A DNA stretch of 64,000 bases from Bryobacterales bacterium (GTDB taxonomy: Bacteria; Acidobacteriota; Terriglobia; Bryobacterales; Bryobacteraceae): assembly GCA_003170295.1 (NCBI GenBank), contig PNAJ01000142.1:1-64000 (forward strand), written 5' to 3'. Below the pieces are notes generated by a model. The model had not been told where the DNA came from, did not search any database, and worked only from the letters and a program-made list of their open reading frames with translations. A program made the position numbers and the translations under genes. Below are positions 56,618-64,000 of this stretch, in pieces (the first letter of the stretch is position 1; each line of letters opens with the position of its first letter).

Positions 56618-58972
56618 TTATGTCCTCATGCGAACCAGGAAATACAATCCGGCTAGTGAGAATATCACGTCCGGCGACCACGCGGCCATCTGCGGAGGCA
56701 GCTGGCCCAAAGCGCCAACCTGTTCAAATAGTTTGTCTACGGACCAATAAGCGATCGCCAAGGCAAGACTGACTCCCACTCCGGCCATGGCGCCGCGATT
56801 GCCGGCTAGAAACGCGAACGGGATCGACACCATTGCCATGATGAAGGCGAACATCGGCACCGAGAATTTTTTATTGAGCTGTACTTGCAGCGATACCGTG
56901 TCGAAGCCTTTTTTCTGCAGGTCGGCGATGTAGGATTGCAGCTCCTCGAAATTCATCTGCCGCGATTGCTTGGCTTCGCGGAGGAAGTAATCGGGTTTTT
57001 CTTCCAGCTCGGAAAAGTACTTGCTCGTGAACGCATCGAACCTGGTGGTGCGAGTGCCTTGGATATCGACATACCAGCCGTTGAGAAACTCCCACTTGTT
57101 GAGGGTCGGCTCCCAGCGCGCGCGCTTGGCGAAAATGTGGCGCTTCAAGCGAAACGGCGTGGGGTCGATTTCGTAAACATTGACGCCGCTCATCAAACGC
57201 GAGGCTGGATCGAAGTACTCGTAGTAGTAAATGCGGTTGTGCTCGGTATTGATCCACTTGCGGTCCGGCCTCAGGTAGGTTTGCGGAGGCTTGCCCTTGA
57301 TGACGGAGCGAAGCTGATCCTGACGGCGATCGGAGTCGGGAACCCAGAAATGATCGAACGCGAAAAGTCCGCCGCTCAAGCACAGGCAGGCGGTGAGGAT
57401 GGGCACGGCCAGGCGATGAGCGCTGATGCCGCAGGCCTTGAACGCCGTAATTTCGTTGTGCTTACTAAGAATGGCGAAGACCACCAGAACGGCCGCCAGA
57501 ACACCGATGGGCGTGAAATCGTAGATCAGGCGCGGCGTCAGGAAGAGGTGGTATTGGAGGATGGTCTTGACTCCGATGCCGTTGCGAATGATGTCGCTCA
57601 AGAGCTGGAAGAATTCGAAAATATGAAAGATCGCCACGAAGGTGACGAGCAGCATCAGAAAGTAGAACAGAAAACTGGCAAGTACATAGCCGTCGATAAT
57701 CTGAGGAACCAAAGGGAAGCGCCGCATCAGCATCTTGGCCTGTTGGCGGTCCAAAGCTCGTTGCGTCCGCTGCTGCTGCGAGGTGCGGCTGAAGGTGCGA
57801 ATGTAGAGCAGGATGCGGCCTAGAACGTCGCGATCGCCCGGCTTTTCGAGGCGCAGAAGCATCGCGATGCCGAAGAGGGCGAAAAGCAGATCGGGCAGCC
57901 ACACCGCCAACGCGGGCGACAGCTTGCCCTGATGCGAGAATTTCACCAGTGTCCCCAAACCGATGTAGTAGATCAGAGCCAGGGCAACGGTGAGCACGAC
58001 GGCTCCGGATTTTCCGGCGCGGCGCGTGGTGATGCCGAGCGGAACGCCCGCGAGCGACAGCAGAATGCAAGCCAAGGGCAGTGCGAAGCGCGTGTTGAAT
58101 TCAATCCGGGCGTCGAGCTTCGCGGTGTTGTCGAGAGCGGGAGTGCGGTACGCCATGCGGTAGAGAGGCCGCGTGTCCATCTCCATGACCGGCCTCGAAA
58201 TGGTGGCGGCCTTGGGTTTCTCCGCGTACAGTGCTTGATCGCCCTGGCCGGAATACTCGCTGATGTGATAATCGCCAGGATCCTTGCCCGCTTCGTAGGT
58301 GCTGCCGTTGAGAAGTGAAAGCTGGAGGCGGTTGGCGGAGGGGTCGGGCATGGCAATCGCTTCGGGCGCGAGCGTGATGATGGGATTGTCGCCGCGCTCC
58401 GCGGCGGAGGGCCCGCGCTCGCCCGGCGGAGTCACGTCGGCGACGAAGATCTGACGCCAGCGGGAAGGAGGGCCGATAATCACGTCGCCGACATAGAGGA
58501 CCTTGTTAGGGAACTGTTCTTCGAACACGCGCGGCTGCACGTCCGCGGTGAGCTCGCTCGCGATCAGAATGTTCTTGATGCGAAGCTCTTCGCGGAGCGA
58601 CCATGGCGTCAGCCAGAGCGATGCGGCGGCGGCGCAACACATGGCCAGAACGCCGAACAGCATAATCGAGGGGACGACGCGCCGGCCGGGAACGCCCGCG
58701 GCACGCATGGCGGTGATCTCTCCGTCGGCCGACATGCGGCTGAGGGTGACGAGGGTCCCGATGAGCACTCCAAGAGGGATCGCGAACGGAAGCATCACAG
58801 GGAAGACCAGTGCGAACAGATACGCCACTGTTTTGGGAGGGCCGGAGGTGCGGACCAGGAATTCGAACAGGTGTCCGGCTTGTTGGAGGAAGAGGACGAA
58901 GGTGAAGAGGGCCGCGCCCAGGATCGCGGTGACGAAGATTTCGCGAAAAATGGTGCGACTGATCAGACGCAT
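56618..58972 (-). CDS. LptF-LptG fusion, LPS export permease
   Basis: 784 residues in place of two ~370-residue proteins. The first half (MRLISRTIFREIFVTAILGAALFTFVLFLQQAGHLFEFL, MSADGEITAMRAAGVPGRRVVPSIM) is LptF-like; the second, from about 405 (RRFPLVPQIIDGYVLASFLFYFLMLLVTFVAIFHIFEF, LSKHNEITAFKACGISAHRLAVPIL), is LptG-like. Each half has its own six-helix set and periplasmic beta-jellyroll. Both coupling-helix motifs (E-I-T-A-x-K/R-A-x-G) are present. Would form the LptB2FG extractor as one chain, with LptE encoded at 7135-7644. Confidence 0.88.
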   Translation of the reverse strand: MRLISRTIFREIFVTAILGAALFTFVLFLQQAGHLFEFLVRTSGPPKTVAYLFALVFPVMLPFAIPLGVLIGTLVTLSRMSADGEITAMRAAGVPGRRVVPSIMLFGVLAMCCAAAASLWLTPWSLREELRIKNILIASELTADVQPRVFEEQFPNKVLYVGDVIIGPPSRWRQIFVADVTPPGERGPSAAERGDNPIITLAPEAIAMPDPSANRLQLSLLNGSTYEAGKDPGDYHISEYSGQGDQALYAEKPKAATISRPVMEMDTRPLYRMAYRTPALDNTAKLDARIEFNTRFALPLACILLSLAGVPLGITTRRAGKSGAVVLTVALALIYYIGLGTLVKFSHQGKLSPALAVWLPDLLFALFGIAMLLRLEKPGDRDVLGRILLYIRTFSRTSQQQRTQRALDRQQAKMLMRRFPLVPQIIDGYVLASFLFYFLMLLVTFVAIFHIFEFFQLLSDIIRNGIGVKTILQYHLFLTPRLIYDFTPIGVLAAVLVVFAILSKHNEITAFKACGISAHRLAVPILTACLCLSGGLFAFDHFWVPDSDRRQDQLRSVIKGKPPQTYLRPDRKWINTEHNRIYYYEYFDPASRLMSGVNVYEIDPTPFRLKRHIFAKRARWEPTLNKWEFLNGWYVDIQGTRTTRFDAFTSKYFSELEEKPDYFLREAKQSRQMNFEELQSYIADLQKKGFDTVSLQVQLNKKFSVPMFAFIMAMVSIPFAFLAGNRGAMAGVGVSLALAIAYWSVDKLFEQVGALGQLPPQMAAWSPDVIFSLAGLYFLVRMRT

Positions 58973-59012
58973 GAAATTACTAGTGTATTGCGTCTCACAG
59001 ATTGGGCCGTAT

Positions 59013-59116
59013 GTGGGGCGGACGCCCTCGTCCGCGCCGGACCCCCTGGTCCGGCTGTCCGGCTACAGCCAGAGGCCGACGGGGGCGTCGGCCGCGGACC
59101 AGGGGGTCCGCCCCAC
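59013..59116. repeat. Palindromic intergenic element, ~104 bp
   Basis: Terminal inverted repeat GTGGGGCGGAC at 59013-59023 and GTCCGCCCCAC at 59106-59116. Inside, CGGACCCCCTGGTCC (59038-59052) has a reverse-complement partner near 59096-59110, and GGACG-CCCT-CGTCC forms a small hairpin. It lies between the LptFG start and the TldE-like gene end. No coding capacity; looks like a MITE- or REP-type dispersed element. Confidence 0.75.
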
Positions 59117-59173
59117 CTTACGATGCACTTCACTAGCGGGCTCGGAAGTGCACCAGTGTGGAGAGGCATGGAA

Positions 59174-60958
59174 TTACTGAGAAGGGCCGGGGGGCGGGAC
59201 CACTGGTAATTTCGGCAACTGGTCCTGCGGCACTTCGAACTCGATTTCTTCAAACAGAAGAGCCGGGGCGACGATCGAGGTGGGGGCCAGCATTCCTCCC
59301 ACGCCGAACATGGCGAGCGGGGCGCCGTTGTTGACGAAATCGAAAAGCGCTGTTTCCTGGGACGCGGCGAGAACGTCGCGCAGCGAACGGGTCGAAACGC
59401 CTCGGAAGCGGAGGCCGCGCACCAGTTCCTCCCGGCCATCGGCATAGACGCGATAGACCAGCACCGGCGGACTGAGAGGGCGAACCGAGCCGCCGGATTG
59501 CGCTCCGCTCTGCGCCAGGGCCTGCAATTCATTGCGCCCGGCGGAGAACGGATAATCCAGCTTGCGAACCAGCATTCCGTAGGGCTTGTTGCGCTCCTTG
59601 CACATATCGATCAACTTTTTCTTCAGCGACGGGAGAGATTCGTTTTGCGACGTTTTTACGAACAGGTTGCCGATGGCGGCTGCGCGCGCGCCGTAATTTC
59701 CGAGCAGGCGTGCATGGCCGTTGGATGTAGCGGAGCTTTTAATCGGCTGGCGCGTGGTGAGGAAACTCTTGAGCACGCCCTTCTCGACCACCGAAACGGC
59801 TTTGCCCGGCACGCCTTCGAGATCGAACTGGTAGAAGCCGACGAGGGGCTTGCCTTGCCAGGCGGATTGCGCCGGATCGTCGACAATATCCACCCAATCG
59901 GGAAAAATGCGCGAGCCGATTTTGGTATCGAGCTCGCTGGGAACAAAGTTAATATTGCGGCCGGGCTCGGCCAGAGGCTTGCGCGGCGCGCGGAGATTAT
60001 CGCCCAGCAATTGCGCGAGAAGCTGCGCGGCGGCTTGCGGCTCAAACAATGTAGGACCGGAAAACGATTCGCCGACCGGAGAATGCGCGAGCGCACGGAT
60101 GTTTTCAGCGACTGCGGTCAGCCCTTTTCGCATTTCCGCTTCCGAGGGAAGCTTGTCGATATCGAGCGACTGGAAGGACACGGCATCCCGCACCATCATT
60201 CCATCCGGCGCCTGGCCTTCGGCGCGGGCGTACAGCCGCGCGAGGCTGTCGTCATAACGAATCGAGGCGCCTTCGTTGGTGAGCAGGTAGGTGACTCCAT
60301 CGAGAATCTGCAGATCGACGCCGGAGGCCATCACCTCGGGAACCGCGCCGAACAGCGCGGACAGTTTTGCGGTGCGCGCGGTCCAGGCCGCATCGTCGAC
60401 CTTGCGGCGCGTGATTTTCGCCAGGCTTTTCACCGGCGCGACGCGGGAAAAATCGGGAAGCTGATCGGTCTGCGCGGCAGCGGAGTTTAGCGCGGCACGC
60501 TTGCGGGACATGGACTCCACCGCGGTTTTATAGGCTGTGTCTGTCGAGAGCCACAACGCGTCGCGCAGCGCCAGATAATCGTCGTCGAGCGGGAAAGACG
60601 TATCGAAGCGCGCTCCGGTATAACGGCCGCTGAAAATGTGGCCGGTGTCGTCGAAATCGTAACTGCCGACGCGCACCTCGATTTGGGGCGAGCGGAAGCG
60701 GACACGCGAAGTCGAGATGGGCGACCCCAGCACGGCGGCGACTTGAAACTGGCTGGTATCGGTGAGGTCGTAGCTGAAAAAATACGGCGCATCGTCGCCG
60801 CCGCCGATGACGCGAAGCTCGCGCGAGCGGTCGAGCTCGTCGCGCATGGCGCGCAGGATGACATCGTTGTCGTCTTTTTCAGAGGAGGTTTTTTGGGGAA
60901 GCAGCAACGCAGCGGATGCGGCCAGCAAGCTGGAAATAGCAAGAACGCGAGCGATCAT
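59174..60958 (-). CDS. Exported TldE/PmbA-like protein without the metal site
   Basis: 594 residues with a signal peptide (MIARVLAISSLLAASAALLLPQ). Same fold as its neighbour: RAMRDELDRSRELRVIGGGDDAPYFFSYDLTD, SFSGPTLFEPQAAAQLLAQLLGDNL and LRFRGVSTRSLRDVLAAS. Where TldD has HExxxH, this protein reads PQAAAQLLAQ, so it is the inactive partner, as TldE/PmbA is to TldD. Its ATG overlaps the stop of the TldD-like gene by one base (TAATG). Confidence 0.85.
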   Translation of the reverse strand: MIARVLAISSLLAASAALLLPQKTSSEKDDNDVILRAMRDELDRSRELRVIGGGDDAPYFFSYDLTDTSQFQVAAVLGSPISTSRVRFRSPQIEVRVGSYDFDDTGHIFSGRYTGARFDTSFPLDDDYLALRDALWLSTDTAYKTAVESMSRKRAALNSAAAQTDQLPDFSRVAPVKSLAKITRRKVDDAAWTARTAKLSALFGAVPEVMASGVDLQILDGVTYLLTNEGASIRYDDSLARLYARAEGQAPDGMMVRDAVSFQSLDIDKLPSEAEMRKGLTAVAENIRALAHSPVGESFSGPTLFEPQAAAQLLAQLLGDNLRAPRKPLAEPGRNINFVPSELDTKIGSRIFPDWVDIVDDPAQSAWQGKPLVGFYQFDLEGVPGKAVSVVEKGVLKSFLTTRQPIKSSATSNGHARLLGNYGARAAAIGNLFVKTSQNESLPSLKKKLIDMCKERNKPYGMLVRKLDYPFSAGRNELQALAQSGAQSGGSVRPLSPPVLVYRVYADGREELVRGLRFRGVSTRSLRDVLAASQETALFDFVNNGAPLAMFGVGGMLAPTSIVAPALLFEEIEFEVPQDQLPKLPVVPPPGPSQ

Positions 60959-62619
60959 TATTTTTGACCCTCCGCGGACGGACGCGAAAGATAGGGCGGG
61001 CGATCCTGGGAGCGTTCCTTGCGCTGGATTTCGATCGTCGAGACGAGCAACGCGGGCGCGACGGCGGAGACTGGGACGTTGCCCGATTCGGCGCCGCAGA
61101 TGCCGTTAAAAACGTCCATCTTGTCGGAGGTCGCCATGATTTTCTCGAAGCTGGCGAGAGGCGTGCCGACGATATCGGCGCCGCGAATCAGCTCGTCCGG
61201 CCGGCCGTCGGCGAAGACGCGATAGACCACCAGAGGAATCACGGTGAAGGCCTGCAAACCGCGGCTCGCGGTGGTGGTGTAGCCTCCGGTGACCTGATCG
61301 AAATAGAGCCCGTAAGGCTTGTTCTGCTTCTTCACTTCCTCGATTAGCATTTTGCGAAGCTCGGCGTCGGTTACCTTGTTGGTGGATTCGACGATCAGAT
61401 TCGATTGGCGCGAAACCACTTCATTGCCCGGCGAACGGCGGCCGTGACCGTTGGAGTTCGGGAAACCTTCAATAGGCGAGCGCGACATCAGGAACGCTTT
61501 GAGAATCCCGTTGTCGACCGCGACGATGCGGCGCGCCTTCACGCCCTCATCGTCATATTGGTACGTCCCGTTGAGCGCGATACCGTTGTATTCGGCGCGC
61601 GTGGGATCGAAAATTACGGAGAGAAAGGTAGGAAGCACCGGCTTGCCGACGCTCTTGGTGAAGGTCTGGCCCTCGGTTTCGTCCTTTTGACGATGGCCCT
61701 CAATGCGGTGGCCGAAAATCTCATGAAAAAATACGCCGGCGGCGCGGCCGGATAAGATGGCTGGTCCCACAAAGGGATCGGCGGGCGGGGCGTGCAACAG
61801 GTCGGTGAGATTTTTCCCGGCGCGTTCGACGGCGGCGAGAATTTCCGCATCCTTCGGAAGCGTGGAGGGATCGCCGGTCTCAAAGGTTTCGAGCGACGCG
61901 AGATCCATACCGTCGGTCGCCTTGCCTCGGGCGGTGATCATGACGCGGGCAAAGAGGCGGCCGGATTCGACGCGCGTGCCCTCCGAGGTGACGACCGTGG
62001 TCATGATGCGCTGCGCCTCCACCGCGACATTGGAGTTGATGGCTCCAGGATATTTCGACATTTCGGTGGACACTTTGCGCAGGCGGGCGCCCCATTCGGA
62101 GGCATTGAACTTGAGCTTGGAAGGGGCGGAGAACGACGTCTGCGGCTGCTCGGACGAGAAATCGTCGGAACCGTCAGTGGCGGCGGAGCGAAGCTTTTCG
62201 TCGGCCTTGATGCGGATCAGGCGCTGGGCGACGCCGCGATAGACGCGGTCGGTGGTGAGCCAGAGAGTTTTGCGAATGGCCTCGGGGTTATCGTCGAGGG
62301 CGATTCGGGTCGCGAGCGTGAAACGCGGACGGTCGCCCGGGACGCGGCGGTAATTATCGAACTTCGGGGTACCGGCGCGGATGGTGGTGTCGAGAATCCG
62401 GTCGTGATTATGATTCTGGCCGTCGAGGGATCCGCGGCTGGCCAGGATCACGTCGGATTCCTGGTCGGTGATTTCGTAGCCGAGGAAATAGGGGACGGGG
62501 TCGGCCTTCTGCTTGAGGGCAGTAAAGTTCCGTTCCAGTTCGTCGGAAAGAATTTTTACGAGCGGCGACTGAGCGTAGGCGCAGGTCGCAAGAAAAGAAA
62601 CAACAACTAGAGTCCGCAC
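60958..62619 (-). CDS. Exported TldD-like metalloprotease
   Basis: 553 residues with signal peptide MRTLVVVSFLATCAYAQ. Zinc motif HEIFGH in AGVFFHEIFGHRIEGHRQKDE (about 305-325) fits the TldD HExxxH pattern; VVDNGILKAFLMSRSPIEGF and VYRVFADGRPDELIRGADIVGTP are further family blocks. Together with the TldE-like gene it should form a heterodimeric protease, here in the periplasm; the E. coli pair is cytoplasmic and matures microcin B17. Substrate unknown. Confidence 0.88.
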   Translation of the reverse strand: MRTLVVVSFLATCAYAQSPLVKILSDELERNFTALKQKADPVPYFLGYEITDQESDVILASRGSLDGQNHNHDRILDTTIRAGTPKFDNYRRVPGDRPRFTLATRIALDDNPEAIRKTLWLTTDRVYRGVAQRLIRIKADEKLRSAATDGSDDFSSEQPQTSFSAPSKLKFNASEWGARLRKVSTEMSKYPGAINSNVAVEAQRIMTTVVTSEGTRVESGRLFARVMITARGKATDGMDLASLETFETGDPSTLPKDAEILAAVERAGKNLTDLLHAPPADPFVGPAILSGRAAGVFFHEIFGHRIEGHRQKDETEGQTFTKSVGKPVLPTFLSVIFDPTRAEYNGIALNGTYQYDDEGVKARRIVAVDNGILKAFLMSRSPIEGFPNSNGHGRRSPGNEVVSRQSNLIVESTNKVTDAELRKMLIEEVKKQNKPYGLYFDQVTGGYTTTASRGLQAFTVIPLVVYRVFADGRPDELIRGADIVGTPLASFEKIMATSDKMDVFNGICGAESGNVPVSAVAPALLVSTIEIQRKERSQDRPPYLSRPSAEGQK

Positions 62620-62662
62620 TTACATATAAGGATATCAGGCTCGCGAAGTTAGGCTGGAGAAG

Positions 62663-63367
62663 TTAAGCTGGAATAGACACGAGTCCCCGATCCTTCAATC
62701 CGCTGAGTGCGAGGCCATAGCGGCCGCGGACGCCGGTTTTTTCGAAAATATGCTTGAGATGGATCTTGACGGTCCCCGGGCGGATGCCGAGATCCGTGGC
62801 GATTTCTTTGTTTTTGAAGCCCTGCTCGACCAGTTCGAGTACCTGCTGCTCGCGCGAGGTCAATTCGCTGCGGGGATAGCGATCGGCGCGGGCGGAATCG
62901 CGAAATACACAATCCTCCATCCAACTGCGGCCCAGCGCGACCGTTCGCAGGCAGGCGAGGACCACGGGAATCTCGGCGGTTTTTCTCAAGATTCCTTTCG
63001 CACCGGCTTGCAGGAAGCGCAGTGCCTCGGCCTCGGTGACGGAGACGCCCCAGATCACAATTGCCGTGGGATGGATGCTCGGGTCCCGAAGTTCACTGGC
63101 CTTCAGGTCCGTGAGCCATTCGAGGATCGCTTGAATCCCGAACGCTTTATCCAGCATCATCACGTCGGGGGAGGTGCGGCGCACTACGTCCAGAGCTTGT
63201 GCGAGCGAATCGGACACTTCGGCGAACACCAAATCAGGGGAGCCGGCCAGCAAGGTCCGGACGCCTTCCGCGGTCACGGGTTGCGTGTCGCAGACGCAGA
63301 CTTTTTTAATGGGCGAGAACTGGTGCCTGTTCGTCGTGGGTGCGGTGATCTCTGTCAAGTTGGTCAT
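62663..63367 (-). CDS. NarL/FixJ-type response regulator
   Basis: 234 residues. Receiver domain from about 20 to 140 with the phospho-acceptor Asp73 (VMMLDKAF) and an acidic-like start VCVCDTQPVTAEGVRTLL; C-terminal LuxR-type HTH: LTSREQQVLELVEQGFKNKEIATDLGIRPGTVKIHLKHIFEKTGV. No kinase adjoins. It is divergent from the CpaE-like gene. The KxxS/T region reads FLQAGAKGILRKT, normal for the family. Confidence 0.9.
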   Translation of the reverse strand: MTNLTEITAPTTNRHQFSPIKKVCVCDTQPVTAEGVRTLLAGSPDLVFAEVSDSLAQALDVVRRTSPDVMMLDKAFGIQAILEWLTDLKASELRDPSIHPTAIVIWGVSVTEAEALRFLQAGAKGILRKTAEIPVVLACLRTVALGRSWMEDCVFRDSARADRYPRSELTSREQQVLELVEQGFKNKEIATDLGIRPGTVKIHLKHIFEKTGVRGRYGLALSGLKDRGLVSIPA

Positions 63368-63573
63368 TCACTCTTCCTCTTCATGCTGAACCTTTTTAAC
63401 GGAATAGTACGCCCCAGAAAGTAAAACGGAACGGTCTAAACCGGTGTTGGAACCCTCATCGTCCGGTGGTATCACTTTGTTAGTACAAGGAGGGGCGGAT
63501 GGCTCTCATGTTATGATCGCTTGTAGCCGATTTACTACTTTGGAACCTTTCCCAAAGTGGTCCAATAGTCACC

Positions 63574-64000
63574 ATGCCCAAAAGTGAGGTCCCCTCAGCA
63601 TCCTCGAAGCGGGCTGTAGTCATTAGTCCGAATTCGCGGATGGCGGATGAATTGTCTCCGCTCCTAACGACCCATCTACCGGGCGTGCCATCGAGCCATG
63701 TCCGCGGGTATCCTTCGCCGAGGGACCTGGGGGGAGCGATCGGCGGCGGCGGGCTGCACCTGTGTTTTCTCGACGTGGTGACGGATCCTGAGCAGGCTCT
63801 ACAACTTCTGGGCGAAATGGCCCGCATGGGACCATCCATTCAAGTGATCGCTCTGTTAGCGGGCAACGATCCGGACGCGATGCTGCGCTGCCTGCGCGGA
63901 GGGGCGGTCGACTTCCTGATCCAGCCATTTACCCCCGAACAAGTCGAGGGGGTACTCGCGAAGCTGGCTCGTACGCTACCGTCGGAAGGCGGGGGGAAGG
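63574..64000 (+). CDS. CpaE-like protein, receiver-like N-terminus (cut by window edge)
   Basis: 142 codons from ATG 63574 to the window end, no stop. SSKRAVVISPNSRMADELSPL, HLCFLDVVTDPEQALQLLGEMARMGPSIQVIALLAGNDPDAMLRCLRGGAVDFLIQPF matches the atypical receiver domain that precedes the MinD/ParA-like ATPase in CpaE/TadZ pilus-assembly proteins. The ATPase part is outside the window. Alternative: another receiver-domain protein. Would localise a Tad/Flp pilus machine. Confidence 0.65.
   Translation, partial: MPKSEVPSASSKRAVVISPNSRMADELSPLLTTHLPGVPSSHVRGYPSPRDLGGAIGGGGLHLCFLDVVTDPEQALQLLGEMARMGPSIQVIALLAGNDPDAMLRCLRGGAVDFLIQPFTPEQVEGVLAKLARTLPSEGGGK

Overview
The window looks like chromosomal DNA of a GC-rich Gram-negative soil bacterium, most probably Acidobacteriota of the Bryobacterales/Solibacter type. 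This is an inference from gene content: paired VWFA-related secreted proteins, a TonB-dependent receptor with a carboxypeptidase-regulatory-like N-terminus, secreted TldD/TldE-like proteins, DUF1549/DUF1553 and DUF1501 neighbours, and many small palindromic repeats. Outer-membrane biogenesis genes (lptE, a fused lptF-lptG, kdsA, kdsB) show a diderm envelope.

Region by region: 1-13 kb is housekeeping: a fused E1 2-oxo acid dehydrogenase (cut by the window edge), a 23S rRNA uracil methyltransferase, trpS, an MFS transporter, rpsT, holA-lptE-Asd-like, pssA-psd, marC, an RNB-domain nuclease. 13-19 kb holds truA and a cytochrome c / PQQ dehydrogenase / SDR operon plus a secreted haem-motif protein with terpene-cyclase-like repeats. 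19-22 kb is a Ni/Co ECF transporter (cbiMQO) followed by a frameshifted CusF-like copper lipoprotein. 22-27 kb has a nucleoside hydrolase, an amidohydrolase and two VWFA proteins. 27-31 kb is kdsB-pyrG-kdsA, with a perfect 29-bp inverted repeat directly in front of kdsA. 31-41 kb mixes a pilin, a TPR protein, the DUF1549/1501 pair and a cluster of intact and decaying toxin-antitoxin genes. 41-45 kb holds an uncharacterised three-gene membrane cassette and a 1-kb gene-free stretch. 45-51 kb has an ABC binding protein and a 1121-residue indolepyruvate oxidoreductase. 51-56 kb has a RAYT-type transposase inside its REP sequences and the TonB receptor. 56-64 kb has a thiolase, LptFG, the TldD/TldE pair, a NarL-type regulator and the start of a CpaE-like gene.

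The most interesting object is the gene-free stretch at 43181-43830. It has a good sigma70-like promoter, an 11-bp perfect helix joining the predicted 5' end to a 3' end that is followed by a T-tract, and many internal hairpins, two with GNRA tetraloops and perfect stems. I read it as a candidate ~615-nt structured non-coding RNA, divergent from a membrane-protein cassette. The second is a REP/RAYT system: a Y1 transposase flanked by identical REP sequences, one of them part of an inverted pair, with three further copies elsewhere in the window.
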